Assembly (NCBI GenBank): GCA_963169695.1
Contig: CAUJDS010000075.1
Span: 1 to 40,163, forward strand
From: Bdellovibrionota bacterium
Lineage (GTDB): Bacteria > Bdellovibrionota > UBA1018 > CAUJDS01
Direction of reading: 5' to 3'
Length of the DNA: 40,163 nt
A program made the position numbers and the translations under genes. The stretch's first letter is position 1; every line of letters begins with the position of its first letter. The notes under the pieces are model-generated. The model did no database searches, was not told where the DNA came from, and was given only the letters and a program-made list of their open reading frames with translations. Of the stretch, positions 8,776-15,491 are shown one piece after another.

Positions 8776-9005
8776 ATGCGCAAAGTAGTGACTGCCCAGG
8801 CAATTCAACCTCGTCGTACAGTACGAGAAATTGACGCGGCTGAGAGAAATCCTGAGCGGGATTCAAAATCCTCGCCAAAAACCCTGACCAAGGGCCGAGT
8901 CCCCATCCCAGCTGGTATCAAACACGAGGTGACTATCAAGAATGCACACCAGCGCACCTATCAAGAACCTAGGACCCAGCTTCGATGTGAGAAGGAAAGG
9001 TTCTT
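8776..9005 (+). pseudogene. HNH endonuclease pseudogene (central fragment)
   Basis: The frame from ATG 8776 gives a peptide containing RRTVRE, VPIPAGIKHEV, IKNAHQRTYQ and LRCEK, matching residues of about 205-283 of the intact HNH protein encoded at 17228-18187. The whole N-terminal two thirds are missing: leader sequence runs almost directly into codons equivalent to about residue 205. The catalytic HNH core is also gone, because homology stops at RCEKERFL where the right arm of the 31-bp inverted repeat begins. The first cysteine of the putative zinc knuckle (C266 in the intact protein) is arginine here. The frame continues to a stop at 9045 through non-homologous sequence. It cannot encode a nuclease; whether it is transcribed is unknown. 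Confidence 0.85.
8814..8826 (+). repeat. Palindrome TCGTACAGTACGA inside the HNH pseudogene
   Basis: A 6+1+6 perfect palindrome encoding part of RRTVRE. It is identical in sequence and relative position to 17872-17884 in the intact gene and to the leader palindrome core at 8526-8538. Confidence 0.9.
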
Positions 9006-9036
9006 ACTTCCTAGCTTCAAACCCGCCTTGCTGGGG
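9006..9036 (-). repeat. Right arm of 31-bp perfect inverted repeat
   Basis: Exact reverse complement of 8378-8408. It interrupts the HNH pseudogene precisely before its catalytic core. The intact HNH locus does not carry an equivalent inverted arm downstream of its stop codon. Confidence 0.9.
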
Positions 9037-9346
9037 TTGCACTAGCCTTATTCAAGCCGTTGATGGTCAGTAGCTAGAAGAAGATACCTATCCCTAACAG
9101 GGTGGCTAGGTATTGAGAAAGTTAGTGTGATGAATTAGGCAGTCTTCAAGAAAATTTGCTGACTACACGCCTTTTTTTCCGCCGAAAAAACACTGGAACC
9201 AGTTTCTACGTTTGAGAGGTTTGGTTGGTGAGCCACCTGCTCCCAATGAGGAAGTTGACACCAAGACTCCCAGGGTGACCCAGATTCCGTTCTTCATCTC
9301 TAAGGGATAGTTTCACCCACAATCGGTTTTCGCGCCAATTCGTAAT

Positions 9347-9392
9347 AATGACTCTATGCGGTATTGATTTTTAAATAGCGCATAGAGTCATT
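9347..9392 (+). promoter_or_regulatory. 14-bp perfect inverted repeat upstream of the acidic-protein gene
   Basis: AATGACTCTATGCG (9347-9360) and its exact reverse complement (9379-9392) are separated by an 18-nt A/T-rich spacer. The spacing suits either a strong leader hairpin or a two-site operator 55 nt before ATG 9447. There is no T-tract on either side of the kind expected of an intrinsic terminator. Confidence 0.6.
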
Positions 9393-9446
9393 CATTAAGT
9401 TCTTCTGGAGAGTGCCGATCTGTTGGGAGAGGGAGTCAACGGGCTC

Positions 9447-10007
9447 ATGGGCGTCGAAGCAAAAAAAGAAGCAGCAGATTTCAGTGACAATGAGATCGAT
9501 CAGATCATGAACGAACTCGATAAGCTTCAGGGTGAGATGGAAAGCTCTGAGCCCAACCTCAAGGTTGTTCCCAATCCCCAGCCTGAAGTGGAAGCTGCTC
9601 CCGAAGAAGCGCCTGCAGAAGAGGCGGCAACGGAGTCGCTCCCAGAAGAAGATGATTTATTGAGTGAGTTCCACGCATCTACGGACGAAAACTCCGGTTC
9701 CATGGAGGATGCTGTGGGAGAGTTGGGTACTGAAGAAGCGGACAGCGGCTTGCTAGCTTCGGATGAAAGACCTGGATCCGCACCAGCTCCGGCCCCAGTT
9801 ACTCATTTGCCTACCCGAACGACGTCTCGAAGTGCGAGCGCAAGTTCATCCTCGGAAGGTGCACTCCGAATGACTCTCACAGGTGAGATTCAACTCCAGC
9901 TTCAATACGAAGTAGGTGGTCAAGAAGTATCAATCGGCTTCGAGAATGATACGCTCAAAGTCAGCCTCAGCGACGGAACCGAGTTCCGCATTCCTCTGAA
10001 GCGCTAA
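9447..10007 (+). CDS. Hypothetical acidic protein with conserved beta-rich C-terminus
   Basis: 186 residues from ATG 9447, chosen because GAGAGGGAG (9427-9435) sits 11 nt upstream; an in-frame TTG at 9423 would add 8 residues. Residues 10-30 form a charged helix (NEIDQIMNELDKLQGEM). Residues 35-140 are a low-complexity Glu/Pro/Ala/Ser linker. The last 45 residues (MTLTGEIQLQLQYEVGGQ, then ISIGFEND-like strands ending GTEFRIPLKR) look like a compact beta domain. No signal peptide or membrane segment is present, so it is likely cytoplasmic. I do not recognise a named family. It is the first gene of the rsmD-coaD run; 55 nt separate it from rsmD. Confidence 0.78.
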   Translation: MGVEAKKEAADFSDNEIDQIMNELDKLQGEMESSEPNLKVVPNPQPEVEAAPEEAPAEEAATESLPEEDDLLSEFHASTDENSGSMEDAVGELGTEEADSGLLASDERPGSAPAPAPVTHLPTRTTSRSASASSSSEGALRMTLTGEIQLQLQYEVGGQEVSIGFENDTLKVSLSDGTEFRIPLKR

Positions 10008-10040
10008 GTCTTTTTTCTTTGTTCGGCCTGTTATAGAACC

Positions 10041-10062
10041 AGGACTCCTTTACGAGGAGCCT
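10041..10062 (+). promoter_or_regulatory. Hairpin sequestering the rsmD ribosome-binding site
   Basis: AGG-A-CTCCT, loop TTACG, AGGAG-CCT folds into an 8-bp stem with a single bulged A, ending at the base before the rsmD ATG (10063). The AGGAG at 10055-10059 is the only Shine-Dalgarno candidate and is fully paired with CTCCT, so initiation would need the hairpin to open. Confidence 0.55.
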
Positions 10063-10629
10063 ATGATTCGTATTACTGCCGGAAAACTCAAAGGCCGCAC
10101 CGTCGTGGCACCTTCAGACAAAGGTACTCGCCCAACACAGGCGCGCCTACGAGAGGCGCTCTTCAATAGCATTCAGTTCCGAGTGGATGGCGCTCGTGTG
10201 CTGGACCTTTTTGCGGGATCGGGGTCTTTGGGTTACGAAGCCCTTTCGCGTGGGGCCACAGATGTGGTTTTTGTGGAACAGGCACGTCTTGCGGTGCGCG
10301 CACTGGAAAAAAATGCCAAGGACCTCGGTGTCCAAGATGCGATTCAAATCCTGGAGTCTCCGGTTTTGCGTGCATGGAATCAGGTAACCGCGCTTGGGCC
10401 ATTTGATCTCGTCTTTGCCGACCCACCCTATGATGGAGGCTGGGCCGAGAAGCTCCTGAGCGAGGGGCCGTGGGAAAAGGTTTTGGTTCCATCGGGATTG
10501 ATTTTGTTAGAATCTCGAGCGCAGAAGGCGGATCCCCTTCCCGAAAAAGCGGGATGCCTTCTTCGGGTTCGGGATAAGCGGTATGGTGATACCCTTTTGA
10601 GCACCTATGAAAGGCAAGCGGATGCATAA
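10063..10629 (+). CDS. rsmD: 16S rRNA (guanine966-N2)-methyltransferase RsmD
   Basis: The 188-residue enzyme transfers a methyl group from S-adenosylmethionine to N2 of G966 in the 30S subunit. The N-terminus MIRITAGKLKGRTV and the segment GTRPTQARLREALFN are typical of RsmD. The SAM-binding loop is LDLFAGSGSLG (47-57), and the N2-guanine methyltransferase catalytic motif DPPY lies at 120-123. Length is normal for the family. It overlaps coaD by 8 nt, an rsmD-coaD pairing common in many bacteria. Its Shine-Dalgarno sequence is buried in a predicted hairpin. Confidence 0.97.
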   Translation: MIRITAGKLKGRTVVAPSDKGTRPTQARLREALFNSIQFRVDGARVLDLFAGSGSLGYEALSRGATDVVFVEQARLAVRALEKNAKDLGVQDAIQILESPVLRAWNQVTALGPFDLVFADPPYDGGWAEKLLSEGPWEKVLVPSGLILLESRAQKADPLPEKAGCLLRVRDKRYGDTLLSTYERQADA

Positions 10630-11116
10630 AAAAGTTCTCGCAATGGTACCAGGATCTTTTGACCCTCTTACGGTAGGGCACTTGGATATTTTGGAGCGAA
10701 GCCTTCATTTATTTTCGGAGATAGTCGTGGTCGTCGCGGCGTCTGTCCATAAGACTGGTTTGTTCACGGTGGAAGAGCGTGTGGAGATGATTCGCAAAAC
10801 CGTAAAGAAATACAAAAGCATTCGAGTCGATGCCTGGGATGGTCTCATTATGGACTATGCCCGCAAGCATAAGGTTGGGGCGGTGGTTCGCGGACTTCGC
10901 GCTGCAAGCGATTTTGAGTACGAATTTATGATGGCGGGAATGAATAAAAAACTGAATCCCAAAGTTGAAACGGTCTTTATGATGACCTCCGAGAATGTTT
11001 ACTTTGTGAGTTCTTCGGCCATAAGAGAGCTGGTTCACTTTGGAAGCGATGTTGCTCCCTATGTTCCGCCTGCGGTATTGAAAGCGATCGAAAAAAAGAA
11101 AAGGATGACTCGATGA
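10622..11116 (+). CDS. coaD: Pantetheine-phosphate adenylyltransferase
   Basis: Catalyses the fourth step of coenzyme A synthesis, joining 4'-phosphopantetheine and ATP to dephospho-CoA in the cytoplasm. The product from ATG 10622 is 164 residues, the usual CoaD length. It begins MHKKVLAMVPGSFDPLTVGH, with the nucleotidyltransferase GSFDPLTxGH motif. Further signatures are VVRGLRAASDFEYE and the C-terminal VSSSAIRELV, which matches the ISST-like phosphate-binding motif. A longer reading from 10607 is possible, but AAGG at 10611-10614 lies 7 nt before 10622. The stop overlaps the next start in ATGA (11113-11116), so the aminotransferase is probably translationally coupled. Confidence 0.96.
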   Translation: MHKKVLAMVPGSFDPLTVGHLDILERSLHLFSEIVVVVAASVHKTGLFTVEERVEMIRKTVKKYKSIRVDAWDGLIMDYARKHKVGAVVRGLRAASDFEYEFMMAGMNKKLNPKVETVFMMTSENVYFVSSSAIRELVHFGSDVAPYVPPAVLKAIEKKKRMTR

Positions 11117-12342
11117 CTTCTGCTGTACTTGGAAAGCGCCTCCAGAAAATCACCGAAAGTGTCACGATCTTGCTCAATGCCAAGGCCCAGGAGCTGCAGA
11201 AAAAAGGCATTCCTGTGATTAACCTTACGGCGGGAGAGCCGGATTTCTATCCGCCAGATGCCGTGAAGGAAGCCGTGATCGCCGCTGTCGAAGCCAATAA
11301 GAGTCGCTACACGGCAGCACCAGGTATCTTAGAGCTTCGCCAACTCGTGGCTGAGAAAACCAATCGCCAGCAGCCTGCGCTTAGCGCCGACCAGCCGTGG
11401 GGACCCAAGAATACGATTATTACCAATGGTGCCAAGCAGGCGCTTTCGAATGCGTTGATGGTCTTGGTGGATCCTGGGGAAGAAGTCCTGATTCCGTCTC
11501 CGTATTGGTTGAGCTATCCCGAGATGGCAAAGCTAGTGGACGCAGAGGCCAAAATCTTACCTACGATACAAGAAGCGGACTTTAAGTTGAGTCCAGAACA
11601 GCTTCGCAAGGCAATTGGACCGAAGAGCAAAGTTTTGATCTTGAATTCACCGTCGAATCCTACGGGCTGTGTGTACAGCAAAGCAGAATTTCAGGCGCTT
11701 GGTAGGATCTTGGCCGAACCGGCCGCTCAGCACCTGTGGATTGTGTCGGATGAGATTTATGATCGCATCACCTTTGAGCAACCTTTCTGTTCCTTTTTGG
11801 AAGCGTGTCCCGCACTTCGTGATCGCGTGATTACGATCAATGGAATGTCTAAGAGTTTGGCTATGACGGGGTGGCGAGTAGGGTGGGCAGTCGGGCGAGA
11901 AGATTTTATTCAGGGAATGAATAATCTTCAGGGACAAACCACTTCCAACGTCAATGCCTTGGCACAATGGGCAAGCGTTGCCGGTCTGAGATTGCCTGAG
12001 CACGACTTGCAATGGCAGATCGACACCTATCGTCGCCGAAGGGACATTGCCTTGGAGATTCTACAAAAAAGCGGCAAACTAAAGGTGTACGTCCCACGTG
12101 GGGCCTTCTACCTATTTGTTGGTGTGGCTGACAGCCTGCAACCTGGAGAAGACTCGGTGGGGTATGCAGAACGCTTATTGGATCAAGAGAAAGTTTCTTT
12201 GGTCCCGGGTACGCCCTTTGGCGCTCCCGACTATGTAAGGATGAGTTTTGCAACGGATGAGCGCACACTTCAGGATGGATGTGAGCGATGGGTTCGATGG
12301 GTAGAAAGCCAAGATGGCGCTAAGGGGTCTTCGCCAAACTAA
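11113..12342 (+). CDS. Class I pyridoxal-phosphate aminotransferase, aspartate aminotransferase-like
   Basis: The 409-residue fold-type I aminotransferase shows INLTAGEPDF at the N-terminus, the SNPTG motif at 181-185, SDEIYDRI (cofactor-contacting Asp and Tyr), the Schiff-base Lys247 in INGMSKSLAMTGWRVGW, and the C-terminal arginine in YVRMSFA that binds the substrate alpha-carboxylate. These features fit the subgroup-1-gamma aspartate aminotransferases (AspB type), some of which also act on prephenate; substrate choice cannot be settled here. It is about 10 residues longer than usual at the C-terminus and overlaps the next gene by 29 nt. Confidence 0.92.
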   Translation: MTSAVLGKRLQKITESVTILLNAKAQELQKKGIPVINLTAGEPDFYPPDAVKEAVIAAVEANKSRYTAAPGILELRQLVAEKTNRQQPALSADQPWGPKNTIITNGAKQALSNALMVLVDPGEEVLIPSPYWLSYPEMAKLVDAEAKILPTIQEADFKLSPEQLRKAIGPKSKVLILNSPSNPTGCVYSKAEFQALGRILAEPAAQHLWIVSDEIYDRITFEQPFCSFLEACPALRDRVITINGMSKSLAMTGWRVGWAVGREDFIQGMNNLQGQTTSNVNALAQWASVAGLRLPEHDLQWQIDTYRRRRDIALEILQKSGKLKVYVPRGAFYLFVGVADSLQPGEDSVGYAERLLDQEKVSLVPGTPFGAPDYVRMSFATDERTLQDGCERWVRWVESQDGAKGSSPN

Positions 12343-13312
12343 TCTTCGCAAATTTCCTTGGTTGGGCTTGGTCTTGCTTTGTCTTGCGGGTTGTAGTGCG
12401 CCTGGTTTTGATATCACGACGGAAGCCGGGCGACGTGCGATCATCAATGAAGTAGACCGACTGATCACTGCGGGTCGGTGCGATGCTGCGGTTGACTTGA
12501 TCGAACCGCTCTATGCTTCTTCTTATTCCAATAATGAAATCCGATTTTCGCGCGCGTCAGCGCACGGGTGTCGCAGTGGCATTGACTACTGGGACTTAGT
12601 GAGCGAGATTCTCGACAACGCTAGCACACTTACGGTAGGCGGTGGTCTCTGGGCTTTTTTGGCGGAATATTTTTACAATAGTACCGCAACGAACCTCAAT
12701 AATCAGATGCATTCTTCTTGGTTTGCCACCGATGCCGTGCAAGCTATTCTTCGTCCTGGTGTGATTTTGCCGACGGACCTCAAGATCAATGCGTCCACTA
12801 ATAACGTTGGTTCACTCTGGCCTCAGCACCACACGGATGAAGCCAATTTCTACCTCATTTTTGTTTCGATGGCTGCGATTGGAGCCACGCAAGATGTTTA
12901 CGGAAATCCAAGTACAACCACTTGGACCAAAGGCAATGATTTGCCCTGGATTACCACGGACTTGATGACGACAGATGGCTGTGCTTACGCTTCTGGTATA
13001 GTGAATATGTTGGACGGTATCAACGAAGCGTCAAGTTTTACGAACAGTACCTTTTCGAGTTCTTTGACTTCCATTTACACTGCATTTTCTACCGCAATCA
13101 ACGATGCTTGCGATCTCGGTTGCCAAGGATTGGATCCACTTGGAGCCGCAACCGGGGATGCCAATTGTACTTACGCGGCGGGGGAATGCACACCTTGCGT
13201 AGAGAAGCTCCGCAATCGTGACAACTGTGCTGCAGATACTCAGACCAATTGTGCTGCGACGGGTATTGTTCGTTACATCAATAGTGACCCACTTGGAAAT
13301 GGGTGGCAGTGA
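12314..13312 (+). CDS. Cysteine-rich lipoprotein of unknown function
   Basis: 332 residues with a lipoprotein signal: basic start, hydrophobic stretch WLGLVLLC, then lipobox LAGC with C27 as the lipidated residue followed by S28, which favours outer-membrane sorting. The mature part contains a short helical segment (DRLITAGRCDAAVDLIEPLY) like a TPR-type repeat and, in the last 70 residues, ten or so cysteines (CDLGC, NCTY, CTPC, NCAADTQTNC) that probably form disulfides. I do not recognise the family. It overlaps the preceding aminotransferase by 29 nt, and its stop overlaps the ATG of the outer-membrane barrel gene, so the two envelope proteins are probably made together. Confidence 0.85.
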   Translation: MALRGLRQTNLRKFPWLGLVLLCLAGCSAPGFDITTEAGRRAIINEVDRLITAGRCDAAVDLIEPLYASSYSNNEIRFSRASAHGCRSGIDYWDLVSEILDNASTLTVGGGLWAFLAEYFYNSTATNLNNQMHSSWFATDAVQAILRPGVILPTDLKINASTNNVGSLWPQHHTDEANFYLIFVSMAAIGATQDVYGNPSTTTWTKGNDLPWITTDLMTTDGCAYASGIVNMLDGINEASSFTNSTFSSSLTSIYTAFSTAINDACDLGCQGLDPLGAATGDANCTYAAGECTPCVEKLRNRDNCAADTQTNCAATGIVRYINSDPLGNGWQ

Positions 13313-14379
13313 TGAAGCGAATTCTATTGCTTGGCATACTCCTTTCCATTGATGCGAGTGCTTTTGTGAATCCCTTGTATGAGGGAGCGAGCTATCGAGG
13401 ATTGAGTGGCGCCTACACTGCCGTAGCCAACGATGCTGATGCGCTCTTTTTCAATCCAGCCGGACTCGCCGGGATTAAGGGTACGAGTATCTACCTCGGT
13501 AACCTCACCATGACGGCTTCTGAAGATGTTTATTCCATTTACTCTGATTCAGCGAGTAGCCTGAGCGGATTCGACGCGTCGACCATCAATGCCTTTATGG
13601 GCCACAATATTTATCTAAGGGCTCAAACCGTACCGATTCTTGCAATGCCGGGATTTGCATTAGGTATCATTGCAGATCATCAGATTGGATTTTTCTCGCA
13701 CAACACGGCACTGCCTAAGATCATCATGGGTTATCAAACGACCATGGGACTTCAGGCAGGTATGGGCATCAGCCTTACTTCCAAGCGAGTGCGCAAAGGC
13801 AAGCCGCAGCTGAGATTGGGGTTGGCCCCCAAAATTCTTTGGCGCAAAGGCGGATTTCAAGAAATTTCTACGGCTAAGATTCTTGGTATAACGAATTACG
13901 GAAGTTTCACCACGGACACTTTCGGAAACTACGGTATGGGACTTGGGTTGGATTTGGGCGCGCAGTACCTTATTCCAATGTCCAAGACGATGACGCTTCA
14001 GGCGGGGGCGGCATTTCTGGATGTTGGCGGCACAGCTTTTTCAAGCAACCTTTCGAGTCGACAAGAAAGCAATTTATCTCTAGGAGTGGCCGCAGTGTAT
14101 GAGAGTGGATTGACTCGAATGACCTTTTCGTATGATTTTTCAAATATTACTCAAAGCTTCGACTGGAGACGGAAGAACCATCTCGGAGCGGAGTTTGGAT
14201 TCACTTTCTTGAGTCTCTACGCAGGCATGAATGAGGCTTACCTTACGTACGGCGCGGCGGTGAATCTCTGGCTTTTTAAGATTTACGCCATCTCCTATGC
14301 GGAAGAATTGGGAGAATTGATTCAGCAGGACGCCAATCGTAGGTACTTGTTGCGTATGGAAGTCAAAATTCAACTCTAG
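13312..14379 (+). CDS. Outer-membrane beta-barrel protein (FadL/PorV-like)
   Basis: 355 residues from ATG 13312; a GTG 9 nt upstream is possible but gives a poorer signal peptide. The signal peptide is MKRILLLGILLSIDASA. The mature start reads YEGASYRGLSGAYTAVANDADALFFNPAGLA, the ANDADAxFxNPAG pattern of FadL/PorV-type barrels. Alternating polar/hydrophobic strands follow through to the C-terminus, which ends in a strand-like RYLLRMEVKIQL. The presumed role is transport or a scaffold in the outer membrane; the ligand is unknown. It directly follows the cysteine-rich lipoprotein with overlapping codons (TGATG), suggesting a lipoprotein-barrel pair. Confidence 0.88.
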   Translation: MKRILLLGILLSIDASAFVNPLYEGASYRGLSGAYTAVANDADALFFNPAGLAGIKGTSIYLGNLTMTASEDVYSIYSDSASSLSGFDASTINAFMGHNIYLRAQTVPILAMPGFALGIIADHQIGFFSHNTALPKIIMGYQTTMGLQAGMGISLTSKRVRKGKPQLRLGLAPKILWRKGGFQEISTAKILGITNYGSFTTDTFGNYGMGLGLDLGAQYLIPMSKTMTLQAGAAFLDVGGTAFSSNLSSRQESNLSLGVAAVYESGLTRMTFSYDFSNITQSFDWRRKNHLGAEFGFTFLSLYAGMNEAYLTYGAAVNLWLFKIYAISYAEELGELIQQDANRRYLLRMEVKIQL

Positions 14380-14393
14380 TGAGGATGGCCTTC

Positions 14394-14585
14394 ATGTCCA
14401 AAGACCCCGAAGATCGAACCATTTGCTTCTGTCATCAGGTCAGGTTGAAAACGCTTCTGGAAGCCATTCGGGCTGGAGCCAAAACCTTTGAGGAGTTGCA
14501 GGCACAGACGTCCTGCTCCACTGGCTGCGGTGGATGCGAATACGAGGTTCGAGATATTTTAAAAGAAGAACTAGACCGAGGCTAG
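14394..14585 (+). CDS. BFD-like [2Fe-2S] protein
   Basis: This small protein is 63 residues from ATG 14394, chosen because GAGGA lies 8 nt upstream; upstream GTG 14379 and ATG 14385 are also in frame. Cysteines C11-x-C13 and C45-x2-C48 (with an extra C41) in ICFCHQV and STGCGGC match the BFD-like [2Fe-2S]-binding domain seen in bacterioferritin-associated ferredoxin and in NifU/nitrite-reductase modules. It is a likely electron- or cluster-carrier in the cytoplasm. It sits 60 nt before the Mrp-like ATPase, which supports a role in iron-sulfur cluster handling. Confidence 0.88.
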   Translation: MSKDPEDRTICFCHQVRLKTLLEAIRAGAKTFEELQAQTSCSTGCGGCEYEVRDILKEELDRG

Positions 14586-14645
14586 ACTTCCCCCTCCCTG
14601 CTGAAGTAAGATCCGGGCTTCTATCGATTCAGTGGAGGTCTCACC

Positions 14646-15482
14646 ATGGCAGCAAAAAGCATTCCCGGCGTTCGAACCATCTTGGCAGTTTCGAGTGGCA
14701 AAGGCGGCGTTGGCAAAAGCACCGTATCCGTTAACTTGGCTTGCGCACTTGCTCAAGCAGGTCATCGTGTTGGACTCATGGATGCTGATATTTATGGTCC
14801 CAATATTCCGACTATGTTGGGTGTGACCAACCTTCCGGAAGCGCAAAAGGACTCGGACGGCGGTGAGTGGTTCCTTCCTGCTCAAGCCCATGGAATCCAA
14901 GTGATGTCGATGGGATTTTTGGCGTCTCCCGAGCAGCCTATGATTTGGCGCGGTCCCATGTTGCATAATATTTTGACTCAGTTCTGCCACCGCGTGAAGT
15001 GGGGCGAGCTGGATGTTCTCGTGATTGATATGCCTCCAGGTACGGGCGATATTCAGTTGTCGTTGGCTCAGTTGGTTCCAGTCACAGCGACTATCATGGT
15101 GACGACTCCTCAGGAGATTTCTCTTCAGGATGTGCGACGGGCTTTTCAGATGTGGCACAAGGTTCGAGTGCCAGTGATGGGTATCGTCGAAAACATGAGT
15201 TTCTTCTTGGACGACTCCGGAAAGCGCGTCGAGATCTTTGGTTCCGGCGGTGGACGAAGGCTTTCGGAGGCCTACGGGGCTCCACTCTTGCTTCAGGTTC
15301 CACTCCTTACTGCGGTACGAGCTGGTGGAGACGAGGGACATCCCTTGGTTCTTGGCCAACCGAATCATGAAATCTCTCAGGCCTTCGGTTCCCTTGGCCG
15401 TTATGTCATGGATGCTCTGAATCAGATGAAAACGGATAAGGTTCAACCCGAGGACATTGTGCAGATCGGGAGCTTTCAGTAG
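14646..15482 (+). CDS. Mrp/NBP35-type P-loop ATPase lacking the CxxC cluster motif
   Basis: 278 residues. The deviant Walker A motif SSGKGGVGKST (16-26), LMDADIYGPNIPTMLG, MSMGFL, IDMPPGTGDIQLSL and VTTPQEISLQDVRRA are diagnostic of Mrp/ApbC/NBP35 iron-sulfur carrier ATPases. The usual N-terminal MIP18-like domain is absent. The C-P-x-C motif that normally follows ENMSYF and binds the bridging [4Fe-4S] cluster is replaced: here ENMSFF is followed by LDDSGKR, with D189 and G192 where the cysteines should be. Only two cysteines remain in the protein, both in ordinary helices. GGAGG lies 8 nt before the start. It probably acts with the BFD-like protein upstream, or has a non-cluster role. Confidence 0.92.
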   Translation: MAAKSIPGVRTILAVSSGKGGVGKSTVSVNLACALAQAGHRVGLMDADIYGPNIPTMLGVTNLPEAQKDSDGGEWFLPAQAHGIQVMSMGFLASPEQPMIWRGPMLHNILTQFCHRVKWGELDVLVIDMPPGTGDIQLSLAQLVPVTATIMVTTPQEISLQDVRRAFQMWHKVRVPVMGIVENMSFFLDDSGKRVEIFGSGGGRRLSEAYGAPLLLQVPLLTAVRAGGDEGHPLVLGQPNHEISQAFGSLGRYVMDALNQMKTDKVQPEDIVQIGSFQ

Positions 15483-15491
15483 AATTGAGGG

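Larger units (their letters stand above)
8205..9446. other. Gene-poor region with degraded HNH-element remains
   Basis: About 1.24 kb with no credible intact gene. From left to right it holds: a 7-bp stem (TAGGCGC/GCGCCTA, 8250-8270); a segment starting at 8371 that matches the DNA upstream of the intact HNH gene (from 16688); a palindrome with adjoining stem-loop (8525-8562); a 60-nt conserved leader block (8580-8639); an HNH pseudogene (8776-9005) ending at an inverted copy of the segment near 8378; and a strong 14-bp inverted repeat (9347-9392) before the next gene. Positions 9040-9340 show nothing I can name except a second copy of GCTGACTAC-R-CGCC (9158-9171; first copy 8255-8268). Confidence 0.75.
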
